Assembly: GCA_035633255.1 (NCBI GenBank)
Contig: DASQFD010000080.1
Location: 1-64,000, forward strand
DNA: 64,000 bases
Source of the DNA: DASQFD01 sp035633255
GTDB lineage: Bacteria > Actinomycetota > Actinomycetes > Actinomycetales > Dermatophilaceae
Direction: 5' to 3'
The notes under the pieces: generated by a model
Databases searched by the model: none
What the model was told of the DNA's origin: nothing
The model's input: the letters and a program-made list of their open reading frames with translations, nothing else
Shown here: one piece after another, positions 10,574 through 19,956 of the stretch
Layout: every line of letters starts with the position of its first letter
Numbering within the stretch: the first letter of the stretch is position 1
Made by a program: the position numbers and the translations under genes

Positions 10574-11503
10574 ATGCTCCGCACCCGCGCCATGGCGGTC
10601 GCCGCTCTCGCGACGACGGCCCTCACCCTCTCCGCCTGCGGCTCCGACACGCTCGACACCGGCTCCGGCTCGACGTCCAGCGGCGCCGCGTCGGCCTCGC
10701 CGAGCGCCATCCCCACCCCGACCGTCGACCCGGCGCTCGCCGCGAAGGTGCCGGCCTCGGTCAAGTCCGCGGGGAAGATGGTCGTGGGCACCGACGCGAC
10801 GTACGCCCCCAACGAGTTCCTCGGGGCCGACGGCAAGACCGTGGAGGGCATGGACGTCGACCTCTTCAACGCGGTGGCGGCCAAGCTGGGCGTCACCAAC
10901 CAATGGCAGCCGGCCGACTTCGGGTCGATCATCCTCGGCGTGACGGGCGGCAAGTTCGACGCCGGCGTCTCCAGCTTCACGGTCAACGCCGAGCGGATGA
11001 AGCAGGTCAACATGGTGCAGTACTTCAACGCCGGCACCCAGTGGGTCGTCGCCAAGGGCAACCCCAAGACGGTCGACCCCGACAACGCGTGCGGCCTCAA
11101 CATCGGCGTGCAGAAGAACACCGTGCAGGTCGACGACCTCACCGCCCGCAGCAAGGCCTGCACCGACGCCGGCAAGCCGGCGATCAACGCCATCGTCGAG
11201 CAGGACCAGTCCAAGGTGACGACCAACGTCGTCTCCGGCAAGGCCGACGCGATGCTCGCCGACTCCCCGGTCGGCCTCTACGCCGTCACCCAGACGGACG
11301 GGAAGCTCGAGGCGCTCGGCGACATCTACGACGCCGCCCCCTACGGCATCGTCGTGCCGAAGGACGAGGCGGAGTTCGCCTCGGCCGTCTCCGAGGCCTT
11401 CACGGCGCTGGAGAAGGACGGCATCTACACGGCCATCCTCGAGAAGTGGGGCAACGCCGCGGGGGCCGTCACCGAGTTCACCGTGAACCCCTCGGTCGGC
11501 TGA
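10574..11503 (+). CDS. Amino-acid ABC transporter substrate-binding lipoprotein
   Basis: 309 residues. A signal peptide ends in the lipobox LSAC (cysteine near residue 21), then a Ser/Thr/Pro-rich tether, then a family 3 solute-binding domain with VGTDATYAPNEF and SSFTVNAERMKQV, the usual ligand-arginine segment. It probably binds a polar amino acid, lipid-anchored outside the membrane. It is the first of three genes joined by 1-nt TGATG overlaps with permease and ATPase. Confidence 0.92.
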   Translation: MLRTRAMAVAALATTALTLSACGSDTLDTGSGSTSSGAASASPSAIPTPTVDPALAAKVPASVKSAGKMVVGTDATYAPNEFLGADGKTVEGMDVDLFNAVAAKLGVTNQWQPADFGSIILGVTGGKFDAGVSSFTVNAERMKQVNMVQYFNAGTQWVVAKGNPKTVDPDNACGLNIGVQKNTVQVDDLTARSKACTDAGKPAINAIVEQDQSKVTTNVVSGKADAMLADSPVGLYAVTQTDGKLEALGDIYDAAPYGIVVPKDEAEFASAVSEAFTALEKDGIYTAILEKWGNAAGAVTEFTVNPSVG

Positions 11504-12506
11504 TGACGACACCGGTCACCACGGCCGAGGACCGGCCGGGCCCCATCCGGGCCCGGCCGGTCCGCCACCCCTGGCGCTGGGTCGCGACGGCGGCGATCGC
11601 CGTGCTCGTCGGGATGCTGCTGAGCTCGTTCCTGACCAACCCGCGGTGGGACTTCCCGTTCGCCTGGCAGGTGTTCAAGTACGACCCCGTCATCCAGGGG
11701 CTCATCCGCGGGACGCTGCTCGGCACGGCGGGCGCCATGGTCCTCGGCGTCAGCCTGGGCATCGCGGTGGCGGTCATGCGGCTGTCGACCAACCCCGTGC
11801 TGTCCGGGGTGTCCTTCGTCTTCACGTGGTTCTTCCGTGCCATCCCGCGCTACGTGCTCCTGGTCCTCCTGGGCACGGGCGTCGGCTATCTCTACCCGAC
11901 GCTCGACCTCGGCATCCCGTTCGGCCAGCAGATCGCCGGGCTGTTCGGCTGGTCCGCGGAGATGACCTTCGGCAGCGTCAACATCAACCGGGTCAGCAGC
12001 ACGATCATCATGGGCATCATCGGCCTCGGCCTCTCCGAGGCCGCCTACATGGCCGAGATCGCTCGGGCCGGCATCCTGTCGGTCGACGACGGGCAGCGGG
12101 AGGCGGCGGAGGCGCTCGGGATGCCTCCGGGGCGCACCATGCGCCGCGTCGTGCTCCCGCAGGCGATGCGCGTCATCGTGCCCCCCACCGGCAACGAGAC
12201 GATCGCCATGGTCAAGGACACCTCGCTCCTCGTCGCCCTGCCGGTCATCAACGAGCTGTTCTTCCAGGCGCTCGCCGTGGGCAACCGAACGCTGCAGATC
12301 ATGCCGGCGCTGGTCGCCGCGACCGCCTGGTACCTCATCGTGTGCAGCGTCCTCATGGTCGGCCAGTACTACCTCGAGCGGTACTTCGGGCGGGGTTTCG
12401 GCACCACCACCACCAAGAAGCGGGCGGCCAAGACGCCACCGCTCGACGCTCGCGGGGACGCGCGGGACCCCGCGTCGGGCGCCGCCAGCGGAACGGGAGG
12501 CATGTG

Positions 12507-12507
<1 letters not shown>
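11503..12507 (+). CDS. Amino-acid ABC transporter permease
   Basis: 334 residues with an N-terminal hydrophobic segment (about 30-48), further membrane helices, and the EAA loop in EAAEALGMPPGRTMRRV characteristic of HisM/GlnP-like permeases. The C-terminal 40 residues are a charged Lys/Ala/Arg-rich tail. It forms the channel for the neighbouring binding protein and ATPase; a single permease gene implies a homodimer. Start and stop both overlap neighbouring genes by one base. Confidence 0.93.
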
Positions 12508-13357
<850 letters not shown>

Positions 13358-13361
<4 letters not shown>

Positions 13362-13795
13362 GCGCGAGCCGGGCACGTCGCGCGTCCCGGCCGGAGACGG
13401 GGCGCCAGGCCCTTCCGGGCGCGGCGCGGCGCGCCCTGCGCCGGGTGCCGGTGCCGCGGCTGATGCGGGTCCGGGGGCGCTCCATGGAGCCGACGCTCCG
13501 GGACGGCGACGCGGTCCTGGCGCTGACCGGCATACCGGTGCGACCCGGAGGCGTCGCGGTGGTGCGGTTGCCGCCCGACCGGGCGGGCGCCGTCCGGCCA
13601 CTGGCGGTCAAGCGGGTGACCGGCCGCGACCCCGACGACCCCGCGCGGTGGTGGATCGACAGCGACGACCCGGCCCACGGCCTGACGTCCTTCGACGTCG
13701 GAGGGCTGCCGGAGCAGGCCATGCGGGCCGTCGTGGTGGCACGGCTGCCGAGACGCCGCCGCCGCAGCCCGGCCGCCGTCCGGGACGGGGGGTAG
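13358..13795 (+). CDS. sodX: Nickel superoxide dismutase maturation protease (S26 family)
   Basis: 145 residues. The S26 serine site is VRGRSMEPTLRDGD near residue 44, and the lysine lies in LAVKRVTG near 85. The basic N-terminus has no strong membrane helix. Its position directly before the Ni-SOD gene identifies it as SodX, which removes the SodN propeptide so that His1 can bind nickel. The GTG start overlaps the ABC ATPase stop (GTGA). Its TAG stop forms the start of the TAGGGT -10 of sodN. Confidence 0.87.
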
Positions 13796-13798
13796 GGT
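13793..13798 (+). promoter_or_regulatory. -10 element of sodN overlapping the sodX stop codon
   Basis: TAGGGT at 13793-13798, whose first three bases are the stop codon of sodX. A start site about 7 nt later would leave a leader of roughly 30 nt with GAGAGGA before the sodN ATG. This would let sodN be transcribed separately from the upstream operon. Confidence 0.55.
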
Positions 13799-13835
13799 CG
13801 GAAGCGGCCCACTTCCCACGCGAGAGGACACTCCC

Positions 13836-14237
13836 ATGCGCCTGCGCCACCTGTTCACCCTTCCCGAGGTCAGCGCCCACTGCGACCTGCCGTGTGGGGT
13901 CTACGACCCGGCGCAGGCCCGCATCGAGGCCGAGTCGATCAAGATGATCTGCTCCAAGGTGGCCGCCAACGCCGACCCGGACTTCCGCGTGCGCGCCGCC
14001 ATCATCAAGGAGCAGCGCTCCGAGCTCGTCAAGCACCACCTGTGGGTGCTGTGGACGGACTACTTCAAGGCGCCGCACTTCGAGAAGTACCCGCACCTGC
14101 ACGTGCTGGTCAACGACGCCACCAAGCTCGCGGGGGCGAGTGGGACCAAGGGCTCGTTCGACGAGTCCGTGGCCGACTCGCTGCTCGCGAAGATCGACGA
14201 GATCGCCACGATCTTCGCCGAGACCAAGCAGTCCTGA
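13836..14237 (+). CDS. sodN: Nickel-containing superoxide dismutase
   Basis: 133 residues. A 14-residue propeptide (MRLRHLFTLPEVSA) precedes the nickel hook HCDLPCGVYD, where the histidine and both cysteines ligate nickel after cleavage. The rest is the four-helix bundle of the family. It detoxifies superoxide; in streptomycetes it is made in nickel-replete conditions and repressed by Nur when nickel is scarce. No Nur box was identified. It has its own -10 within the end of sodX and a good Shine-Dalgarno sequence. Confidence 0.97.
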   Translation: MRLRHLFTLPEVSAHCDLPCGVYDPAQARIEAESIKMICSKVAANADPDFRVRAAIIKEQRSELVKHHLWVLWTDYFKAPHFEKYPHLHVLVNDATKLAGASGTKGSFDESVADSLLAKIDEIATIFAETKQS

Positions 14238-14286
14238 GCGCCGCCTGCTCGCCGGTCGGCGCCCCGTGGCCAGGCGGGAGCACCGG

Positions 14287-15462
14287 TCAGGGGGCAGCGG
14301 GGAGCGGACAGCTTACGACGTAGACCTCGCCCGGCCCGGAGACCGTCACGCCCTCCTCGCGTGCTGGGACGAACGCCGACTCCGCGCGCCCGAGCCCGAG
14401 CCGGTCGGCCGGTCCGTGCAGCACCGCACTCCCCCGCAGGCAGAAGACGATCCGGGGGCCGCCGTCACCCGGCAGCGCGACCGGGGACGAGGCGGAGAGC
14501 CGGTGCAGCTGGAAGCGGTCCGAGGAGGACCGGAAGAGCTCGACGCCGTCCTCGATGGCGTCGGAGCGGCCCGCCCCCCCGGGCGCGCGGCTGTCCACGA
14601 CGCGCAGCAGCTCCTCGACGTTCACGGCCTTCTCCGTCAGCCCGGCCCGCACGACGTTGTCGCTGTTGGCGAGCACCTCGATGCCCAGTCCCCTGACGTA
14701 GGCGTGAAGGACCCCGGGCGGGACGTCGAGGAACTCCCCCGGCTCGAGCACCCGGTGCTGCATGAGCAGGAGCACCGCGAGACCGATGTCGTCGGGGTGG
14801 TCCTCGGCCACCCGGACGACGGCCGCGCAGGCGTGACCGACCGGGTCGGAGCTCGCCTCGAGGCGCACGCAGGCCCGCACCACCTCGCGCACGAAGGCGG
14901 TGCGCTCACCCGCCGGCACGGCGAGGACCTCTGCGAGCAGCGCGTGCGCAGGGTCGGCGGCGGTGCCCGCGGCGTCAACGATGAGCTGGAAGCGTGGCAC
15001 GCGCAGCCGGTCCGCGATGGCGGCCACCACGGCCGGCTCGCGCAGCCCCACGAAGACCTCGAACGGAGCGAGCGCCACGAGCATCTCCGGCTTGGCCTCG
15101 TCGTCGACGTAGACGTCGTCCGAGCCGCCGCTGTCCGCTCGCAGCGCCCGGGCCCGCTCGGCGGTGGGGTGGGCCTGGATCGACAGGGCCCGGCCGGCGG
15201 CGAGCACCTTGAGCAGGAAGGGCAGGCGGGGCCCGCTGCGCGCGACGCACGCCCCCCCGAGCTCACCTTCGGGGTCGGCCGCGATCACGTCCGCGAGGGT
15301 CAGCGCGCCCGGCCCCTCGACACCGCTCGGGCCGCTCTCATGGGCCCCCATCCACAGCTCGGACTCGGGCTCGGGGCTGGGGATGGAGCGCCCCTGCAGG
15401 CTGGCGATGGAGACGAAGGAGCCCCAGGCGTCGTGGAACACGACAGGCTTCAGCCGTTCCAT
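14287..15462 (-). CDS. manA: Mannose-6-phosphate isomerase, class I
   Basis: 391 residues. Zinc-site residues are visible: Gln and His in SIQAHPT, Glu in AKPEMLVAL, and His in PPGVLHAYV. It interconverts fructose-6-phosphate and mannose-6-phosphate and so supplies mannose for glycolipids and glycans. The ATG is preceded by GGAGGAGG. It lies 51 bp downstream of the HD-domain pair on the same strand, so it may be read through from that operon; a TAGCAT sequence just upstream could instead be its own -10. Confidence 0.94.
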   Translation of the reverse strand: MERLKPVVFHDAWGSFVSIASLQGRSIPSPEPESELWMGAHESGPSGVEGPGALTLADVIAADPEGELGGACVARSGPRLPFLLKVLAAGRALSIQAHPTAERARALRADSGGSDDVYVDDEAKPEMLVALAPFEVFVGLREPAVVAAIADRLRVPRFQLIVDAAGTAADPAHALLAEVLAVPAGERTAFVREVVRACVRLEASSDPVGHACAAVVRVAEDHPDDIGLAVLLLMQHRVLEPGEFLDVPPGVLHAYVRGLGIEVLANSDNVVRAGLTEKAVNVEELLRVVDSRAPGGAGRSDAIEDGVELFRSSSDRFQLHRLSASSPVALPGDGGPRIVFCLRGSAVLHGPADRLGLGRAESAFVPAREEGVTVSGPGEVYVVSCPLPAAP

Positions 15463-15513
15463 CGCCGTTCCTCCTCCCTGCCCCCGGTGCGACCCGCCCG
15501 TGGCGCCAGCATG

Positions 15514-16953
15514 CTAGCCGTTGGCCGGGGACCTCGGAGGGACGGTCCTGCGGCTGCGGCGCCGATCACCGGGGGCTCCGGGGCCGGGGGCTCCTCCCGC
15601 TCCTCCGTGCCGGCGCGAGGGGTCGAGGACCGGGTCGGGTGCCGTGCCGGCTTCTCCGACCATGAAGGACGCCCACCCGGCTCCGCCGGTGACCTCGACG
15701 AGCGCGTCGACGACGGCAGGGTCGTACTCATAGCCGAGGCCCAGGTGGATCCGCTCCAGCGCCGCCGCCCGCACGGCCGGGTCGGCGCTGCCACCGGTGA
15801 GGTCGTCATGGGCGTTGGCGACCTTGATGATGCGGCTGGCAAGGGGAACCGTCTCTCCCAGCTCGCGGACCCGCCGGTATGCCGTCGCCTGCTTCTCGAC
15901 GTACCCCGCCACGGTGTCGAGCACGGCCGTGTGCCGGACGATGCGGGCCCCCTCCGCGGCGATGTGCCGCTGGTCGACCGGGGCGGCGAGGACCGTGGCG
16001 CCGCCGGGGATCGGGTGGCGCAGGCCCAGCTGGCCGAGGTCGTGCAGGAGCGCTGCGTACTCGACGTCGCGGACCTCCCGCTCGGACAGGCCGAGGGAGC
16101 GGGCCAGCCGCACCGCGAGCTCGGCCACGCGCTGGGCGTGGTGTGTCGGGGTGTATCCCGACTCCTCGGTGAGCCGGGAGAGCGTGATGATCGTCTCGCG
16201 GTAGGTCATCCGGTTCGCCGCGTAGCGGCGCACGGCGAGGTAGGTCAGGACCATGGGGACCAGGGCGAGGGGCAGGGCGGAGAGCCCCATCACCGGCGCG
16301 AGCAGCGCGACGAGCGGCCCGGCGGTGACCAGCCCCAGCGTCAGCGGCACGGCCTCGCCCAGCTCGTCCTGCAGGGCCGTCCGCCAGTACGTCCCGTCAC
16401 GCTCGGCGCGCATCAGCCCGGTGAGCACCAGCTCGAGCAGGATGCCGAGAGCGGCCGTGGCGACCATGACGCCGGCCACCAGCCATCGTGGCAAGGAGTA
16501 CAGGGCGAGCTCCCACGGAGTGAACGCCCCTCCGACGCTCCGTGCGAGAACGGCCACGAGGCTCACCCCGATCAGGCGGGCGGCCATCAGGTGCAGGGCC
16601 ACCTCGCGACCCGTGGCGGCGCGAATGGCGGCAGCGCCTGCCATCCCGGCTGCGACCGTGAGGACGATCAGGTCCGCACTGCCCCCGAAGGTGGGTTCAC
16701 CGTCGATCCGGCCGATCATGGCGAGCGTCACCGCCGAGGCGGTCGCCACGGGCGCGGTGACGCGCCCCGTCGGCATGTGCACGCGCGCCAGCTCGCCGAC
16801 TCCGATGGCGAGGACGAAGCACCCGAGCAGCCTCCCCGAGTTTCCCACCGACTGACCGAGGGTCGGGCCGGCCGAGATGGTTGCCCAGACCAGCACCGCG
16901 GCACCCACCGCGACGACCGTGCTCGTCCACACGCGGATCCGAAGGCCGGTCAC
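15514..16953 (-). CDS. Membrane protein with C-terminal HD (HD-GYP-like) domain
   Basis: 479 residues. About 250 N-terminal residues contain six or more hydrophobic segments. The HD domain follows: THHAQRVAELA, then HDLGQLGL, then HIAAEGARIVRH, and VANAHDDL aligning with the VADxFDAL region of HD-GYP proteins. The HD-GYP lysine (HDxGK) is Gln here and no GYP triplet is present, so c-di-GMP hydrolysis is uncertain. The last 55 residues are Gly/Pro/Arg-rich. Its GTG start overlaps the stop of the next HD gene by four bases (GTGA), so the two are coupled and may act together. Confidence 0.82.
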   Translation of the reverse strand: MTGLRIRVWTSTVVAVGAAVLVWATISAGPTLGQSVGNSGRLLGCFVLAIGVGELARVHMPTGRVTAPVATASAVTLAMIGRIDGEPTFGGSADLIVLTVAAGMAGAAAIRAATGREVALHLMAARLIGVSLVAVLARSVGGAFTPWELALYSLPRWLVAGVMVATAALGILLELVLTGLMRAERDGTYWRTALQDELGEAVPLTLGLVTAGPLVALLAPVMGLSALPLALVPMVLTYLAVRRYAANRMTYRETIITLSRLTEESGYTPTHHAQRVAELAVRLARSLGLSEREVRDVEYAALLHDLGQLGLRHPIPGGATVLAAPVDQRHIAAEGARIVRHTAVLDTVAGYVEKQATAYRRVRELGETVPLASRIIKVANAHDDLTGGSADPAVRAAALERIHLGLGYEYDPAVVDALVEVTGGAGWASFMVGEAGTAPDPVLDPSRRHGGAGGAPGPGAPGDRRRSRRTVPPRSPANG

Positions 16954-18218
16954 GCGCGCTTCGCCTCGTTGCTTCGCTCCAGGGCCCGGTCCAGCGCCTC
17001 CAGAACGCGGGGGGGGTGTGGCGGCCAGGCCGTCCGTAGTTCGGCCATCGCCTCGGCGCTGGTCCGGCGCTCATCCTCTGGTGCAACATGGGCGAGCAGG
17101 TCATAGCGGTCCGCGACCCGCACCACGTCGGCCTCCACCGTGGACGGCACGTCAGCCTGCTTCGGTCCATGGTGCGCGACGGCCTCCAGAGCGCCGGAGA
17201 GGAACGACACCCCCTTCAGCAGGTCGGCGCCTCGCTGGGGGGCGACGCCGATGTCATGAGCCGGACCGAAGGAGCTGTCGGCCGACGAGCTCGCGGGCAG
17301 CGTCAGCAGACCCACGTCGTGCAGCATGCCGGCGCGACGCACGTCACTCAGCTGATGAGGGCGCAGGCTTAGCTCCTCCGCCATGTGACCGGCGAGCGCG
17401 GAGACCCGGGCGCTGTGGCCGGCCAGCCCGGGTGCCCTGGTCTCGATGGCGGCGACGAGCACGTCGAGCGCCCGCTCATGGGCACGACGCTCCTCGCCGT
17501 ACTGGGTGATCGCCCACCGCGCCCCGAGGAGGAGCGCCAAGGTGAACAGGACGCTCGTCCAGCCAAGCCTCGCGGGGACCCAGAGCACGACGAGAAGGAA
17601 TGCCAACAACCCATAAGCAAGATAGGCCACGCCGGTACCACTGAGGAGCCGTGCGACCTGGATCCGGAACGGCACGCCACGGGTGATCGTCAGTACTCCG
17701 GACAGCAACGCGGCATTCACGACGATCTGGGCGAAGCTGGCAGCGGCCAAGGGAAGGCCAACGTGCCGAAGCAGGGGGCCGACGCCGGTGAGGTCGGCGA
17801 TGTCGTGCAGCCCCCCAGCCACGTCGTAGACGAGCCCGCCCAGCAGCCCCAACAGCATGAACATCGCCATGTTGAAGGCACGCCCACGGACAGACAGCGG
17901 CCCCAGGCGAAAGGCTGCGATGGCCAGTCCCACCACGCCCGCCCCAACCGGAGCCAGCATCGCAACGGCAGTCAGCAGGATGATATTCGACGCCGCGAAC
18001 TGGACCGAGTCGTCCACCTTGTTGGATCCGAAGCGGACAGCGGCGACTCCGACACCGGTCAGGACGAGAAGGGCCGCGTACCGTATCGGCGGGCCGTACG
18101 CGAGCCAGCAGAAGTAGGTCAGCCCGGCAGCGCACAGCCATAGTGCGACGATGTAGAGCGTCGCGGCAGGATAACTTCCCCGGACCTCCCGCGTGGCGTC
18201 CGAGCGACGCGGGGTCAT
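16950..18218 (-). CDS. Second membrane protein with degenerate HD-GYP domain
   Basis: 422 residues. An N-terminal block of six or so hydrophobic helices (about 20-240) precedes an HD domain: GHSARVSALAGHMA, HDVGLLTLP, AVAHHGPKQ and VADRYDLL. The overall order matches HD-GYP domains, but HDxGK reads HDVGL and the GYP segment is absent. The base composition around 17.5-18.2 kb looks a little less GC-rich than the neighbours. It sits between a 63-residue peptide gene and the other HD gene. Likely a membrane sensor or signalling enzyme; substrate unknown. Confidence 0.8.
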   Translation of the reverse strand: MTPRRSDATREVRGSYPAATLYIVALWLCAAGLTYFCWLAYGPPIRYAALLVLTGVGVAAVRFGSNKVDDSVQFAASNIILLTAVAMLAPVGAGVVGLAIAAFRLGPLSVRGRAFNMAMFMLLGLLGGLVYDVAGGLHDIADLTGVGPLLRHVGLPLAAASFAQIVVNAALLSGVLTITRGVPFRIQVARLLSGTGVAYLAYGLLAFLLVVLWVPARLGWTSVLFTLALLLGARWAITQYGEERRAHERALDVLVAAIETRAPGLAGHSARVSALAGHMAEELSLRPHQLSDVRRAGMLHDVGLLTLPASSSADSSFGPAHDIGVAPQRGADLLKGVSFLSGALEAVAHHGPKQADVPSTVEADVVRVADRYDLLAHVAPEDERRTSAEAMAELRTAWPPHPPRVLEALDRALERSNEAKRA

Positions 18219-18233
18219 CCGCTACGACAGGGC

Positions 18234-18425
18234 TTAGTCGTCCCAGCTCCAGTTCGTCTTGCCGTCCGTCGTCTTGGCGACCGGCGTCTTGCCGACCAAC
18301 GTCTTGCCGGCCACGACCTGGCCGCCGTCATCCGGAGCGGTCCCCCCCACACCAACCGCCGCCACGGTGAAGGCCGACACGGCCGCGAGCACGCCCCAAA
18401 CGACGAGGACTCGCACTGTGCGCAC
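18234..18425 (-). CDS. Small membrane-anchored or secreted peptide with GKT repeats
   Basis: 63 residues from GTG 18425, chosen because GAAGGGAG lies six bases upstream. The N-terminus VRTVRVLVVWGVLAAVSAFT is a signal anchor or signal peptide. The rest is a short polar tail with repeated GKT/AKT units and the ending TNWSWDD. An in-frame ATG at 18479 would add 18 residues but lacks such a ribosome site. It stops with TAA, 15 bp before the first HD protein on the same strand, so it heads that operon. I do not recognise the family. It could be a signal or partner for the membrane HD proteins. Confidence 0.62.
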   Translation of the reverse strand: MRTVRVLVVWGVLAAVSAFTVAAVGVGGTAPDDGGQVVAGKTLVGKTPVAKTTDGKTNWSWDD

Positions 18426-18541
18426 GAGGCGCTCCCTTCGGTATGTCCAGCCCACGTCTTGGACCGAATGCTCCTCCATGCTCTCACGGCGGACGACCGT
18501 GCGACAATGAAATGAGACATCTCGACGACGGTAGGAGACCC

Positions 18542-18616
18542 ATGAGCAAGCGCGCCCGCAAGCGCCGCTCGCGCAAGGGCAACAAGGCCAACCACGGCCG
18601 CAAGCCCAACGCCTGA
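18542..18616 (+). CDS. 50S ribosomal protein bL37
   Basis: 24 residues: MSKRARKRRSRKGNKANHGR then KPNA. This closely resembles the tiny actinobacterial ribosomal protein bL37 seen in mycobacterial 50S structures (mycobacterial form, from memory: ends SKANHGKRPNA). It is extremely basic, as expected for an rRNA-binding peptide. AGGAG lies shortly before the ATG, and a GACAAT hexamer at 18503-18508 may be its -10. Two palindromes follow directly. Confidence 0.9.
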   Translation: MSKRARKRRSRKGNKANHGRKPNA

Positions 18617-18622
18617 GCACCC

Positions 18623-18685
18623 CACCCGCCGCGGCGGGTGCGAGAACGAAGGGGCGGGACGCCGGTACCGGCGTCCCGCCCCTTC
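18623..18685. terminator. Two tandem perfect palindromes between bL37 and rsrA
   Basis: An 18-bp perfect palindrome at 18623-18640 (arms CACCCGCCG) is followed by a 38-bp perfect palindrome at 18648-18685 with 19-nt arms and no loop. They lie between convergent genes, bL37 on plus and rsrA on minus. The longer stem ends in CCTTCGTCC rather than a T-run. A bidirectional terminator is the simplest reading. Confidence 0.75.
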
Positions 18686-18695
18686 GTCCGTCGCG

Positions 18696-19109
18696 TCAGC
18701 CCCCGAGCTCGTGCCGCACCACGGTGATGCGCTGCACCACCTGCATGCGCAGGGTCGTGGGCGCCTGCTCGTGGCCGCACGACCGCCGGACCAGCTCCTT
18801 GAGCACCCGGTCGACGTCGTGCTCGGCCAGGCAGTTGCCGCACTCGCTCAGGTGCGTGGCGAAGCGGTGCACGTCCTGCGGCGCCATCTCCCCGTCGAGG
18901 TACTCGAAGATGCGCAGGAGCACCTCCGAGCACGGGCTGTCGACACCCTGCTCGGCGTGGTGCTCGGCGTGGTGCTCGGCGTGGTGCTCTGCGTGGTGCG
19001 CGGCGAGGGGCTGCTCGCCGTGGTGACCCGGGTGCTGGGGCTGGCTGTCGCCGTGCTGCCCGCCGGGGACGTCCGGGTGGCCACCGGAGGCGTTGGCTGG
19101 CGTCGTCAC
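18696..19109 (-). CDS. rsrA: Zinc-binding anti-sigma factor RsrA/RshA family, with His-rich N-terminal extension
   Basis: 137 residues. The core matches RsrA: CSEVLLRIFEYLDGEM, then the ZAS motif HLSECGNC (HxxxCxxC), then VLKELVRRSCG. The upstream cysteine aligns with the one that forms the redox-switch disulfide in the Streptomyces protein. That protein is about 105 residues; here roughly 38 extra N-terminal residues include four AEHH repeats encoded by 12-bp tandem repeats. It should bind and inactivate SigR until thiols are oxidised. Its GTG start overlaps the sigR stop by four bases, so the two are co-translated. Confidence 0.9.
   Translation of the reverse strand: MTTPANASGGHPDVPGGQHGDSQPQHPGHHGEQPLAAHHAEHHAEHHAEHHAEQGVDSPCSEVLLRIFEYLDGEMAPQDVHRFATHLSECGNCLAEHDVDRVLKELVRRSCGHEQAPTTLRMQVVQRITVVRHELGG
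18957..18992 (-). repeat. 12-bp tandem repeat in rsrA
   Basis: Three units of GTGGTGCTCGGC (plus strand), the third with one mismatch, flanked by degenerate copies. On the coding strand they encode alternating Ala-Glu-His-His. Slippage here would change the number of histidine pairs without shifting the frame. Confidence 0.8.
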
Positions 19110-19870
19110 GACGACACCTCCCTGCCGAAGCCGCGCTCCTGCGCGTAGTCCTGCAACAGGCCCCTCAGCTGCCGCCGGCCGCGGTGCAGGCGCGACATCA
19201 CCGTGCCGATGGGCGTCCCCATGATCTCGGCGATCTCCTTGTAGGCGAACCCCTCGACGTCCGCGAGGTAGACCGCCAGCCGGAAGTCCTCAGGGAGCTG
19301 CTGGAGCGCCTGCTTGACCTGGGAGTCGGGCAGCCGCTCGAGCGCTGAGACCTCCGCGGACTTCAGCCCCGAGGAGGTGTGCGACTCCGCCCTGACCAGC
19401 TGGTAGTCCTCGACGTCGGCGGCGTCGGACTGCTGCGGCTGCCGCTGCTTCTTGCGGTAGGTGTTGATGTACGTGTTCGTGAGGATGCGGTACATCCACG
19501 CCTTGAGGTTCGTCCCCGGGCGGTACTGGTGGAACGCCGCGAAGGCCTTGGCGTAGGTCTCCTGGACCAGGTCCTCCGCGTCCGCGGGGTTGCGGGTCGT
19601 GCGCAGGGCCGCGGCGTAGAGCTGGTCGAGCAGCGGCATGGCCTCCCGCTCGAACCGCGCCTGACGGTCGGCCGGCCTCTCGGTGGCGACGTCGACCTCC
19701 GCGTCCGCGACGGCCTGGGCTTCCGCCACGGCGGCCTCCGAGTCGGCGGCGGCCTCGGCGTCCGGCGGGACGGGCGTGCCGAGCGCGGACTCGACCGGTG
19801 CCGGGGCGGCGGGTGCTGGCCGCTGCGGCGCTTCCGCCTCGGGGGGTGGGGTCGGAGGGGGGGTGCTCAT
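19106..19870 (-). CDS. sigR: RNA polymerase ECF sigma factor SigR/SigH family
   Basis: 254 residues. About 65 N-terminal residues are Pro/Ala/Glu-rich and not part of the family core. Region 2 has NPADAEDLVQETYAKAF and NLKAWMYRILTNTYINTYRK; region 4 has FAYKEIAEIMGTPIGTVMSR. This is the thiol-oxidative-stress sigma factor controlled by RsrA, activating thioredoxin, mycothiol and protein-quality genes. The ATG is taken because TAGGGT (19879-19884) ends 8 nt before it; a SigR-type promoter lies further upstream. The unusual leading region could reflect a different true start nearer the core. Confidence 0.92.
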   Translation of the reverse strand: MSTPPPTPPPEAEAPQRPAPAAPAPVESALGTPVPPDAEAAADSEAAVAEAQAVADAEVDVATERPADRQARFEREAMPLLDQLYAAALRTTRNPADAEDLVQETYAKAFAAFHQYRPGTNLKAWMYRILTNTYINTYRKKQRQPQQSDAADVEDYQLVRAESHTSSGLKSAEVSALERLPDSQVKQALQQLPEDFRLAVYLADVEGFAYKEIAEIMGTPIGTVMSRLHRGRRQLRGLLQDYAQERGFGREVSS

Positions 19871-19956
19871 CGCGACCCACCCTAGCCCCGGAGCGGACAC
19901 GCGGTCGGTGTCGAGGACGAGCACGTTCGGCCTTCCGGGGAAGCAACGGGGGACGA

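Noticed and set aside
14140..17106. Long plus-strand open frame of 988 codons opposite manA and the HD genes
   Set aside because: Arg/Gly/His-rich composition typical of a shadow frame in GC-rich DNA; the minus-strand frames carry clear ManA and HD motifs.
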